NCBI RefSeq assembly: GCF_000425705.1
Contig: NZ_AUDY01000011.1
Coordinates: forward strand, 62,001-126,000
Direction of reading: 5' to 3'
Origin: Halobacillus kuroshimensis DSM 18393
GTDB taxonomy: Bacteria > Bacillota > Bacilli > Bacillales > Halobacillaceae
DNA length: 64,000 bases
Position numbers and translations under genes: made by a program. Of this stretch, positions 1-7,676 are shown piece by piece. The stretch's first letter is position 1. Each line of letters starts with the position of its first letter. The notes below the pieces were generated by a model. The model was not told where the DNA came from and made no database searches. It saw nothing but the letters and a program-made list of their open reading frames with translations.

Positions 1-1
1 A

Positions 2-295
2 CAAATCGTTCAAGAGTTAAGAGAATTACCGGTTCCGCCTACAGCTTTACTTGTTACCAGCGACCAGATAGCGGCTGGAATCGTCACCTGTTGTGAAAAA
101 GAGCAGATATCGATCCCCGGTCAATTGGCGATCATAGGGTTCGATAATCAGCCTATCGCTAAATTTATGGACATTACTACAATTGAAATCCCTCTAGAAA
201 AAATTGGTCAGAAGCTCTTTCTGCAATCATTAGACACAGAACATAACACACATCAGGAAATATCAACGAGGTTGATTGAGAGGAAAACCGTGTAA
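2..295 (+). CDS. LacI/GalR-family transcriptional regulator, C-terminal part only
   Basis: The reading frame is open from the left edge to a TAA at 293-295, giving about 97 residues. The segment AIIGFDNQPIAKFMDITTIE followed by IPLEKIGQ is the typical C-terminal effector-binding half of LacI/GalR repressors, where GFDN precedes the last core strand. The helix-turn-helix lies outside the window, so neither target nor ligand can be named. It is followed directly by a strong hairpin and is separated from the EPS operon by about 600 bases, so it is probably the last gene of another unit. Confidence 0.8.
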   Translation, partial: QIVQELRELPVPPTALLVTSDQIAAGIVTCCEKEQISIPGQLAIIGFDNQPIAKFMDITTIEIPLEKIGQKLFLQSLDTEHNTHQEISTRLIERKTV

Positions 296-330
296 AAAGT
301 ATGGGGGTTTTAAAAACACCCATACTTTTT
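294..330 (+). terminator. Rho-independent terminator after the LacI-type gene
   Basis: AAAAAGTATGGG pairs with CCCATACTTTTT around a short A/T loop, and the 3' arm ends in five T. It overlaps the stop codon of the upstream gene. The stem is long and nearly perfect and could work in both directions. Confidence 0.85.
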
Positions 331-492
331 AAGTATGATCCTCATAACGACAACAGAATATTAATGCTTAAGGATTGTAGAAAAGTCGTTTGCTATTCTG
401 GATATAAAGGAAACCTCACCGCCGTATACAGGTGTTATCTAATGTATGACCACCCCCCCTTTGATTATTCATAGGCTAATAGATACACTCCC

Positions 493-521
493 GCTTCCCT
501 CTTAGCCCGGGAAGCTTTTTA
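493..521 (+). terminator. Terminator-like hairpin
   Basis: GCTTCCC (493-499) pairs with GGGAAGC (509-515) around a nine-base loop and is followed by TTTTT. No gene ends just before it, so it may end read-through or an unannotated small transcript from the 330-490 region. Confidence 0.65.
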
Positions 522-550
522 ATTAGTAACATAGGTCCGGAATTATTGAA

Positions 551-610
551 CTTCCATGAAAAAAGCTTCTAATGAGTCATCAAACTCTAAGAGACTTTTT
601 TTCATGGAAG
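551..610. repeat. 14-bp perfect inverted repeat, possible bidirectional terminator
   Basis: CTTCCATGAAAAAA (551-564) is the exact reverse complement of TTTTTTCATGGAAG (597-610), with about 32 bases between the arms. The T-tract inside the right arm makes a terminator plausible. It could also be a small mobile-element relic; I see no target-site duplication. Confidence 0.5.
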
Positions 611-686
611 TTTGTTTTATAAACCCAAAATATTGAGTATATATAAGGTTTTGTATAAAGTTAAAAAATTCAGAAAAATGTATTGC

Positions 687-702
687 GTTCTTCAAAAAGA
701 AC
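687..702. promoter_or_regulatory. SinR-like operator, inverted GTTCTYT pair, site 1
   Basis: GTTCTTC-AA-AAAGAAC: two inverted half-sites of the SinR type (known consensus GTTCTYT) in a 7-2-7 arrangement. It lies about 230 bases before the first EPS gene, and a SinR-like protein is encoded at the end of the same cluster. That this particular SinR homologue binds here is inference. Confidence 0.6.
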
Positions 703-804
703 GATTATGATGAAATACAAGATAAAAAGTGTTTACTAAAACTGATAATACGTTCGTTTGTATAAGACACCTTTAAATATTATGTTAATTATTGTAAGTG
801 AGTA

Positions 805-832
805 TTGTATTTTGTTGAAGAGGTGTTATACT
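805..832 (+). promoter_or_regulatory. Sigma-A-like promoter for the EPS operon
   Basis: TTGTAT (805-810) and TATACT (827-832) are separated by 16 bases. A second possible -10, TATAAT at 872-877, overlaps the SinR-like half-site at 866 but has no good -35. Either would give a leader of 30-80 bases before the GTG at 918. Confidence 0.45.
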
Positions 833-865
833 ATCTCAAAAGGTATTCTCTATTAAGCACAAATA

Positions 866-881
866 GTTCTTTATAATGTAA
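866..881. promoter_or_regulatory. SinR-like half-site overlapping a possible -10, site 2
   Basis: GTTCTTT (866-872) is an exact match to the SinR half-site consensus GTTCTYT; the 16-mer continues ATAATGTAA and so matches the perfect form of the site at 5345-5360 (read on the minus strand) at 13 of 16 positions. It overlaps TATAAT at 872-877 and lies 37 bases before the first start codon, a good position for repression. Confidence 0.55.
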
Positions 882-917
882 AAAATACAATTTATCTTAA
901 TTTGAAGGGAGACCATC

Positions 918-2381
918 GTGCTAGCACGTCACACCATCATGTACTTTTTGGCCAGGGGTATCCCGGGCTTAATAAATTTTTCCGCTCTATATATTTACAC
1001 ACGTTTGCTTCTTCCAGAAGAGTATGGAATCTATGCGTTAGTGCTTATCGTAGCGAAGATGGCCGGAATCATATCGTTCCAATGGTTGAGACTTGGTGCG
1101 TTTCGCTTCTATTCAAATTACATAGAAGAGCACATGGAGCAGTTCTTGAGCACTATTCTGGTTTCTTATGTCGTATTGATGTCATTTGTATCCCTTATAT
1201 ATGGGGTGGCCTTTATTGTAGGAAGTCAGTTTATGGAGGCAGGCTTTATATGGATAATCGGCCTCATGTTCATGTTTGTTACCAATTGGTTCGAAATGAA
1301 TTTGTCCATTCTACGAGCACAGCTTGCTCCTGTGACTTTCGGAATTCTTTCCATGGCCAGGGCTGTAATATCATTGATTGTTGGTGTTGTCCTTGTACTC
1401 TATGGTTTTAGTGCATATGGCTTGTTGATTGGTCTTTTCGTTGGGAACGTCCTTCCTATTCTGTTCGTTCATAAGAAACAATGGGGGAGAGTTCGTCTCC
1501 GAAAAGTGAATGTGACGCTTGTGAAAGAATTGCTTCAGTATGGATTGCCTCTAACAGCTACGTTTGCAATGGCGATGGTCATTTATGGTATGGATCGTTT
1601 GATGCTGGGCTGGATGATAGGTGAAAAGGAAGTGGGACTCTATGCCGTTCCGTACGATTTTATTCAACAGACATTGCTTGTCATTATCAGCGTCATCGTC
1701 TCCGCATCTTCTCCCATCATCATCCGCAAGTTTGAAAGTAGCTCTTTAGAAAGTACGTACGATCAAATGAAGAAGACGTTTGAATTGTTGTTGATCATCG
1801 CTGTTCCGTCTTCCCTTGGGATTGTTTTATTGGCACCGAACATCAGCAGTGTCTTCTTCGGGGAAGCATACCAAAACGCTGCCGCCCTGTTGATACCTTG
1901 GATTGTGCCAGCTGTCTTGTTAAATGGTATGAAGGAATCTTATTTCGACCTTCCGTTTACTCTGAGTAAACGGACGCGTTTACAAGTATGGCCGGTGGTA
2001 CTAGGAGCTTTCCTGAATCTAATCTTGAATTATTTCTTTATTCCTGTCGCAGGTGCGAAAGGGGCTGCGATTGCCTCCCTTTTATCCTACGGGTCAGCCA
2101 TGACGGTAAGTGTACTTCTCGGAAGAACTGTGTTCCGACTTCCAATACCATGGGCCCGTTCGGGGAGAGTGATGACCGCATCTCTATTTATGGTTTTTTG
2201 TCTGCTTCCAGTATTGACGCTGGAAGGAGTCCTGGGGCTTGCTGTTCAAGTGATGGTGGGGTTCATCGCTTTTGGATTTGCTGGATTGGTCTTGAATGTT
2301 GGCAGGGGGAGAACGAAGATGTCTCGTTTATTTAAGGCACGGGATACCGACAATTCACCTCCAATAAATAAACGAGCATAG
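918..2381 (+). CDS. Wzx-type polysaccharide flippase
   Basis: Integral membrane protein of 487 residues with about a dozen hydrophobic segments, matching the usual length of oligosaccharide flippases of the MOP superfamily. The N-terminus (ARGIPGLINFSALYIYTRLL then PEEYGIYAL) is the characteristic Wzx/RfbX opening. It would flip undecaprenyl-linked repeat units across the membrane. The start is GTG at 918 with AAGGGAG just upstream. It is the first gene of the EPS operon and 16 bases separate it from the next. A second flippase lies at 12147-13598, so the two may serve different lipid-linked substrates or one may be redundant. Confidence 0.85.
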   Translation: MLARHTIMYFLARGIPGLINFSALYIYTRLLLPEEYGIYALVLIVAKMAGIISFQWLRLGAFRFYSNYIEEHMEQFLSTILVSYVVLMSFVSLIYGVAFIVGSQFMEAGFIWIIGLMFMFVTNWFEMNLSILRAQLAPVTFGILSMARAVISLIVGVVLVLYGFSAYGLLIGLFVGNVLPILFVHKKQWGRVRLRKVNVTLVKELLQYGLPLTATFAMAMVIYGMDRLMLGWMIGEKEVGLYAVPYDFIQQTLLVIISVIVSASSPIIIRKFESSSLESTYDQMKKTFELLLIIAVPSSLGIVLLAPNISSVFFGEAYQNAAALLIPWIVPAVLLNGMKESYFDLPFTLSKRTRLQVWPVVLGAFLNLILNYFFIPVAGAKGAAIASLLSYGSAMTVSVLLGRTVFRLPIPWARSGRVMTASLFMVFCLLPVLTLEGVLGLAVQVMVGFIAFGFAGLVLNVGRGRTKMSRLFKARDTDNSPPINKRA

Positions 2382-2397
2382 TAAAGGAGGGATCGTA

Positions 2398-4218
2398 TTG
2401 TTTTATTGTATATATAGTGGTAGTCAAAAAGGCTTCTTGGAATGGAAAGAACATGTTGATGTTCATAGCTGCTGGCTTCATAAAGATATTGAGTATTTAT
2501 ACTTCGATTTTAAACAGCATATTACAGCTCTTGCTATGATCGGAAACTCAAATAAGCAGATGTTTACTATGCAGGACTCCGAAAAGGAGATTCGCTTGAC
2601 GTTAAGTAATTCATGGAACCCTGAATGGAAAGGGCAGAGGCCTAATGGAGTGGAAATACGCTTATCTAAAAATGAAAGGTATGTGACTATTCAGGTTCCT
2701 TTTTCTACACCTGAGCAAGTCTATTATTACGAGACTAATCAGACGTTATATGCTTCTAACGATCAAAGGTTGCTTGCAAGGTTTGCGAAAAGTAAGTTGA
2801 ATGATATTTCAATCTTTCACTATTTGGAAACTGGGTGCCTTCCTTCTAATTTATCTGTTTATGAAGAAGTGTACCGAATTCCTCCAATGCATAAGTTGGT
2901 ATATTCAGGAGTTGAAAAGTCAGTCCGTTATTGTGGGGAGAAGAGGGGGAGGGATGAATCAAACTATTTTTCAGCTTCAAAGCAAATCGACCAAAGACTT
3001 GAAGAAATATTGGGTACTATCCCTGGAGGATCTAAAGTCTTTTTCAGTGGAGGAGTGGATTCTGCCTTAATCGCTGCTAAGCTGAAAGAGCATGGTCGGA
3101 GTGATGTGACACTAGAAAATTACTCTTTTGGAGATGATGATCAAGAAGCCAAGTTCGCAAAAAGAGTGGCGGATTATATCGGATTGCCTTTTCATCAAAT
3201 GATGTTTGATGAACACAAACTTACCGATGTTCTTGAAAATATAGGTAAAGATTATTCTTTTCCTTATTCGGACCAAGGCACCCTTCAGTCTCGACTGATG
3301 ATTTCCCAAAGCCTTACAAGATCACCTTTTTCTGTAGCTATCGATGGAACAGGCGCTGACCAATTGTTCACAAAACACCAGGACGTGAAAAATTGGGAGA
3401 AGGTGTACCGATTACCACCTTCTATTCGGAAGTTGGCAAGTCCAGTATATGAGTGGATGAAGGTGTTTGAGAGCGATCCAAATATAGGTACCCCTTTAAG
3501 AGCATTTAAGAAAAGCACCGATGCTCCTATGTATTATGCAATGATCATGATGAATAACTGCTTGGACGGCGTAGCTTTTCATATGAGTAAATCTGCACGA
3601 CATAAATTGCTTGAATCCTTTTATATTCGTTCAGTTCAGGAATTGGAAGGACTCTCGGAGAATGAGCAGATTGCTGCTTTAAGAGTCTCCCTTAGATCAG
3701 GCGCGTTGTCGGGTGCAAAGATTCATGATCCGTTACATGTGAATGGAACCCAGACTCTATATCCATTCCTTGACACAGAAATGGTTAAAATCGGGTCAAG
3801 GGTGCCGATAGAAGAGAAGTTTAAGGATGGAGAACAAAAATACGTTTTGAAAAAGATGCTCGCTCGTTATTTGCCTGAGTCATATATATACCGACCAAAG
3901 AATGTGTTCCTTCCGCCAATCAAAAAGGTGATGAGTAACCCGAATGTTGTGGAATGGATCGAAAGTGAAATCCTCGATAACAAAAATCCGATGCTGTCCT
4001 ACGTAGATGTTTCTATGGTTACCTCGCTGTTCCAAAAAGCTAAGGAAGGTAAAGTTTTATCCTTCGATATCTATAATTTCCTTTGGAGTTTTATGATGAT
4101 CAGCAGATGGGTTGCGCAGGTCAATCAAGCAATAAGTATAAAGAATAAATCCAGTATGACCATGAAAATACGAGGTGAGGAAAACCATGCAACAGCCGCT
4201 GCAAGTCGCTTATCTTGA
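2398..4218 (+). CDS. Asparagine-synthetase-like amide ligase lacking the N-terminal glutaminase cysteine
   Basis: 606 residues. The C-terminal half carries the ATP pyrophosphatase loop SGGVDS at residues 217-222, the hallmark of asparagine-synthetase-type AMP-forming ligases. The N-terminal half keeps the length of a class-II glutaminase domain, but the protein begins MFYCIYSG, so the nucleophile Cys expected at residue 2 is absent. Homologues with this loss (beta-lactam synthetase, lasso cyclase) close amides without using glutamine. In an EPS operon an amidation or aminoacylation of a sugar acid is plausible, since Ugd makes one nearby. The start is TTG with AAAGGAGG upstream; the gene overlaps the next by 32 bases. 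Confidence 0.75.
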   Translation: MFYCIYSGSQKGFLEWKEHVDVHSCWLHKDIEYLYFDFKQHITALAMIGNSNKQMFTMQDSEKEIRLTLSNSWNPEWKGQRPNGVEIRLSKNERYVTIQVPFSTPEQVYYYETNQTLYASNDQRLLARFAKSKLNDISIFHYLETGCLPSNLSVYEEVYRIPPMHKLVYSGVEKSVRYCGEKRGRDESNYFSASKQIDQRLEEILGTIPGGSKVFFSGGVDSALIAAKLKEHGRSDVTLENYSFGDDDQEAKFAKRVADYIGLPFHQMMFDEHKLTDVLENIGKDYSFPYSDQGTLQSRLMISQSLTRSPFSVAIDGTGADQLFTKHQDVKNWEKVYRLPPSIRKLASPVYEWMKVFESDPNIGTPLRAFKKSTDAPMYYAMIMMNNCLDGVAFHMSKSARHKLLESFYIRSVQELEGLSENEQIAALRVSLRSGALSGAKIHDPLHVNGTQTLYPFLDTEMVKIGSRVPIEEKFKDGEQKYVLKKMLARYLPESYIYRPKNVFLPPIKKVMSNPNVVEWIESEILDNKNPMLSYVDVSMVTSLFQKAKEGKVLSFDIYNFLWSFMMISRWVAQVNQAISIKNKSSMTMKIRGEENHATAAASRLS

Positions 4219-5338
4219 TCACGCAGAGGAAATGGGCGGCGCAGAATTCAGTTTGTACTACTTAATCAAGGAGATTGATAAGGAGTCCATCCATCCGCAT
4301 CTAATCGTTCCGAATGAAAGTCCCCTGAGAGAAAAAGTTTACCATCATCCATCTGTCACCATTGCCCCACATTCGATGAGCAGCTTGAATATTGTGAAGC
4401 GTCCAATGAATGGTTTATCATTTTTTAGAGATTTATATCGGTTGACCTTCTATATAAAAAAACACATCGACGTTGTACACACCAATACATATAGAAGTGC
4501 AGTTTATGGTTTGATTGCAGGGAAGATGGCGGGGAAAAAGACAGTCTGGCATGTCCGTGATCTCCATGACAGTCTCCTTTTCAAGAAGGTCATGCCTTAC
4601 TTTGCTGATCATATTATAGCTATTTCAAGAGCGGTTGCTCATCAATTCTCTGAGGATGTATTTCGGAAGAAGGGGAGCATCGTTTATAACGGGGTCGACT
4701 TTTCGGAGTACCAATTAGAGCACACAAAAGGGAGTATCAGAGCGGAGTTAAATATACCGCAAGAGGCGGTTCTAATCGGCATGGTTGGGAGAATGACAGC
4801 ATGGAAGGGATACCATCACCTCATTGAAGCTCTTCCGAAGGTGATCCGTCAAGCTCCGCATGTAAGGGTGGTCATAGTTGGAGGCGCGCTGTTTGCAAGT
4901 GATGATTATATAAAGCAATTAAAGCAGATGGTGAAGGAGAGAGAACTGCAGAACCATGTCTGTTTCCTCGGACACCGTGAAGATATTCCAAATATCATGA
5001 AATCTTTGGATATCTTCATCAGCTATTCAGAAGAAGAGCCGTTCGGCAGGGTGATTATCGAGGCTCTGGCCATGGAGACGCCGGTAATTGTCGCAGATTC
5101 AGGAGGAGCTCCTGAAATTATTGAAAACGGTAACTGTGGGGTCATCGCACCTTCCGGGTCCCCGGAAGCATTAACGGCCGCGATACTATCCGTTGTCGAT
5201 GAAGAAGGTAAGCTGAGAGAGCTTGGTTCGAATGGGAGGCGCTGGGTGAAGGAGAAGTTCAATACTAGAAAAGTTGGCAGGGAGATCTATCAAACGTATG
5301 AGTCGTTGTCGGTCCCTGACAAAGGGAAGTTGGTATAA
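4187..5338 (+). CDS. GT4-family glycosyltransferase
   Basis: 383 residues with the GT-B layout of family 4: an N-terminal acceptor half (MGGAEFSLYYLIKEI), a linker, and the donor half with VGRMTAWKGYHHLIEALPKV, then EEEPFGRVIIEALAMETPVI carrying the EX7E-type motif. It transfers a sugar from a nucleotide donor to a growing lipid-linked repeat unit in the cytoplasm. An upstream GTG at 4175 is in frame, but ATG 4187 is preferred because GAGGTGAGG sits six bases before it. The start overlaps the end of the amide-ligase gene, suggesting coupled translation. Confidence 0.85.
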   Translation: MQQPLQVAYLDHAEEMGGAEFSLYYLIKEIDKESIHPHLIVPNESPLREKVYHHPSVTIAPHSMSSLNIVKRPMNGLSFFRDLYRLTFYIKKHIDVVHTNTYRSAVYGLIAGKMAGKKTVWHVRDLHDSLLFKKVMPYFADHIIAISRAVAHQFSEDVFRKKGSIVYNGVDFSEYQLEHTKGSIRAELNIPQEAVLIGMVGRMTAWKGYHHLIEALPKVIRQAPHVRVVIVGGALFASDDYIKQLKQMVKERELQNHVCFLGHREDIPNIMKSLDIFISYSEEEPFGRVIIEALAMETPVIVADSGGAPEIIENGNCGVIAPSGSPEALTAAILSVVDEEGKLRELGSNGRRWVKEKFNTRKVGREIYQTYESLSVPDKGKLV

Positions 5339-5344
5339 AGTATA

Positions 5345-5360
5345 GTTCGTTATAAAGAAC
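5345..5360. promoter_or_regulatory. SinR-like operator inside the EPS operon, site 3
   Basis: GTTCGTT-AT-AAAGAAC in the 42-base gap between two glycosyltransferase genes, with the same 7-2-7 symmetry as site 1. One half (AAAGAAC) is a perfect GTTCTTT on the minus strand; the other differs at one base. An internal operator could act as a roadblock or control an internal promoter. Confidence 0.5.
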
Positions 5361-5380
5361 ATGTTGGAGGGGTGTGTTAC

Positions 5381-5851
5381 ATGAAGGAGCCACTGAAAGT
5401 AGGACTTATCAGTTCTACAGGGGGGCATTTTTCCGAGCTGATGCAGCTGTTGTCAGGTGTATCTGCCTATGATTGTTTTATCGTCACAGAACAAAACAAG
5501 ATTTCAGATGCGATGCACTCGGAAATACATGTCCATTTCTTAGAGCAGCAGGAGAGACGGAAGTGGTCGTTTTTCCTTACATCTATGATGAACTTTTACC
5601 GGTCCTTTCAAATATTTCGCATTGAGAATCCGGATGTCATCATTTCAACTGGAGCTGGAGCCACAGTTCCCCTCTGTCTTTTTGCGAAGCTGTTTGGGAG
5701 GAAAGTGGTTTACATTGAGAGTTTCGCAAATATTACATCTCCTACGCTGACCGGGAAAATCCTGTACCGATTTTCAGACAAATTTTATATCCAATGGGAG
5801 GAGTTACAGAAGTATTATCCTAAAGCTGAGTATAGGGGGAAGATTTTTTGA
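5381..5851 (+). CDS. Alg14-like membrane-anchoring subunit of a two-part glycosyltransferase
   Basis: 156 residues. The opening KVGLISSTGGHFSELMQLL and the later DVIISTGAGATVPLCLFAKL are the conserved features of the Alg14/PssD/Cps14F family, the N-terminal half of a split GT28-type enzyme. Such proteins recruit the catalytic Alg13-like partner to the membrane, and the partner is the next gene, overlapping by four bases (TTGA). ATG 5381 is chosen because GGAGG lies ten bases upstream; the in-frame GTG at 5372 is too close to it. Confidence 0.8.
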   Translation: MKEPLKVGLISSTGGHFSELMQLLSGVSAYDCFIVTEQNKISDAMHSEIHVHFLEQQERRKWSFFLTSMMNFYRSFQIFRIENPDVIISTGAGATVPLCLFAKLFGRKVVYIESFANITSPTLTGKILYRFSDKFYIQWEELQKYYPKAEYRGKIF

Positions 5852-6351
5852 TTTTTGTGACAGTAGGTACTCAGAAATTTCCTTTTGATCGCTTGTTAAT
5901 TGAACTGGATCGGCTCATTGAAAATGATTTTATTACCGATGAAATCATTGCTCAACGTGGATACAGCACTTATGTACCGAAGAATTATGCTTCTTTTGAC
6001 TTTTTACCTTCCCATGAGATTGTGAAGTATTTTCGTAAAGCTAGCATCATCATCACTCATGCTGGAACGAGCTCCATTCTCGAGGGTATCGAAAATAAAA
6101 AGAAAGTCATTGTGGTTCCTCGTCAGAAGAAATATGGGGAGCATGTGGATAACCATCAACTTGATATTACAAACGTTTTCTTGAAGCGCAATTTTGTTGC
6201 TGGTGTTTATGACATGAACCAGCTTGGAGTTACCATCCAGTCAATCGGAGAAAAGGTCTTTGACAGCTACCCCTTTGGCTCGAAGGTGCTCGTGGATTCT
6301 GTAACCAAATTTTTATCCGAACTGTCTGAGGAAAGGGGGCGGGCACAATGA
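5848..6351 (+). CDS. Alg13-like catalytic subunit of a two-part glycosyltransferase
   Basis: 167 residues corresponding to the C-terminal half of GT28 enzymes. It begins IFVTVGTQKFPFDRLLIELD and carries ITHAGTSSILEGIENKKKVI followed by VPRQKKYGEHVDNHQ, the sugar-nucleotide donor site of Alg13/PssE/Cps14G proteins. With the preceding Alg14-like subunit it should add one sugar, often the second residue of the repeat unit. The start is TTG overlapping the previous stop, behind an AGGGGGA ribosome binding site. The donor sugar cannot be read from the sequence. Confidence 0.8.
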   Translation: MIFVTVGTQKFPFDRLLIELDRLIENDFITDEIIAQRGYSTYVPKNYASFDFLPSHEIVKYFRKASIIITHAGTSSILEGIENKKKVIVVPRQKKYGEHVDNHQLDITNVFLKRNFVAGVYDMNQLGVTIQSIGEKVFDSYPFGSKVLVDSVTKFLSELSEERGRAQ

Positions 6352-7676
6352 AGATAACCGTAGTCGGATCAGGGTATGTCGGTCTGGTGACAGGGGTATG
6401 CCTCGCTGAAATGGGCCACAGGGTCATCGGATTGGATATAGATGAAGACAAGGTGCAGCAGATGCGCAACGGAATTTCTCCTATTTACGAACCTGGGATT
6501 GAAGAATGGATGGTAAGGAACGTGGAGGCAGGCCGGTTGTTGTTCACAACGGATAAAGAGAAGGCCTATACCGAGTCAGACATCGTTATGGTTGCTGTTG
6601 GTACACCTCAACGTCCGGATGGTTCTGCTGATTTGAGTTTTATTGAATCGGTAGTGATGGATCTTGCTTCCTATGTAAACCACAATATTATTTTAGTCAT
6701 TAAAAGCACAGTCCCTGTCGGTACCAACCACTATGTAAAATCCTTAATTGATAGACACCTTCACCATGATGTAACGGTTCAAATGGCGTCCAACCCTGAA
6801 TTTCTTAGGGAAGGCACTGCGATTAAGGATTGTCTTGAGGGGGATCGGATTGTGCTGGGAGCAGAAAATCAGGAAGTACATGACGTTTTGAGAAGCATGT
6901 ACCGTCCATTCGGAATTCCGATTTATGCGACAGATATCCGTAGTGCGGAATTGATTAAATATGCTTCGAATGCTTTTCTGGCGACAAAGATTAGTTTTAT
7001 TAATGAGATTGCTGCCATCTGCGAGAAGGTAGAGGCAAATGTGGACGATGTGGCGGAAGGGATGGGAAAAGACAAAAGAATTGGACCGTCCTTCCTGAGG
7101 GCAGGGATTGGTTACGGCGGATCGTGTTTTCCAAAGGATACAACAGCCTTGGTACAAATCGCTGGTGATTATGATTATCCGTTTCGCTTGTTAGAGTCGG
7201 TTATTCAAGTGAATACGAAGCAGCAGAACCTCCTTGTCGAAAAGGCTCTTAAGTATATCGGTCACTTGGAGGGGCTGGAGGTAGCGTTGCTGGGGCTCTC
7301 CTTTAAACCAAATACTGATGATATGCGGGAGGCCCCCTCTATTGCTATTGCTCATCAGTTGGTCCGTTATGGAGCGAATATCCGTGCTTATGATCCCGTA
7401 GCTGTAGATAAGGCGAAAGGTATTCTCCCATCATCTATCTCTTATAAAAACACATGGGAATCTGCCGTTGAAGGAGCTGATATCGTATTTATTCTGACAG
7501 AGTGGGATGAAATCAAGCAGCTACCTTTAAAAAAACTCCCCTCTCTGATGAAAAGTCCAAATGTATTTGACGGAAGAAATTGTTTTTCCTTAGTCGAAGC
7601 AGAGGAAGGGAAAGTAAACTATTATTCTATCGGTCGTCCCAATGTTTTATCAGGTGTGAAGGAGGTTGTGCTATGA
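6348..7676 (+). CDS. ugd: UDP-glucose (nucleotide sugar) 6-dehydrogenase
   Basis: 442 residues, the usual length. The NAD site VGSGYVGLVTGVCLAEMGH is at residues 6-24, and the catalytic cysteine lies in GYGGSCFPKD (Cys260). KSTVPVGT and the C-terminal GLSFKPNTDDMREAPS complete the family pattern. It oxidises UDP-glucose to UDP-glucuronate with two NAD+, supplying an acidic sugar for the polymer; GalU further down the operon supplies UDP-glucose. It overlaps the preceding gene by four bases (ATGA) and the next one likewise. A UDP-mannosaminuronate-type substrate is less likely, given galU in the same operon. Confidence 0.9.
   Translation: MKITVVGSGYVGLVTGVCLAEMGHRVIGLDIDEDKVQQMRNGISPIYEPGIEEWMVRNVEAGRLLFTTDKEKAYTESDIVMVAVGTPQRPDGSADLSFIESVVMDLASYVNHNIILVIKSTVPVGTNHYVKSLIDRHLHHDVTVQMASNPEFLREGTAIKDCLEGDRIVLGAENQEVHDVLRSMYRPFGIPIYATDIRSAELIKYASNAFLATKISFINEIAAICEKVEANVDDVAEGMGKDKRIGPSFLRAGIGYGGSCFPKDTTALVQIAGDYDYPFRLLESVIQVNTKQQNLLVEKALKYIGHLEGLEVALLGLSFKPNTDDMREAPSIAIAHQLVRYGANIRAYDPVAVDKAKGILPSSISYKNTWESAVEGADIVFILTEWDEIKQLPLKKLPSLMKSPNVFDGRNCFSLVEAEEGKVNYYSIGRPNVLSGVKEVVL

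Larger units (their letters stand above)
331..917. other. 587-base intergenic region upstream of the EPS operon
   Basis: I see no gene here. It holds a terminator-like hairpin (493-521), a 14-bp perfect inverted repeat (551-564 with 597-610), two SinR-like operator sequences (687-702, 866-881) and a sigma-A-like promoter (805-832). The long AT-rich stretch from 640 to 900 is typical of a heavily regulated promoter region. Confidence 0.7.

Noticed and set aside
752-767. A further SinR-like site (GTTCGTTTGTATAAGA)
   Set aside because: Only one half resembles the consensus and the second half has lost GAAC; too weak to list.
2398-4218. A lasso-peptide cyclase
   Set aside because: The Cys-less asparagine-synthetase fold fits, but no precursor peptide, PqqD-like or transglutaminase-like protease gene is nearby, and the gene sits inside an EPS operon.
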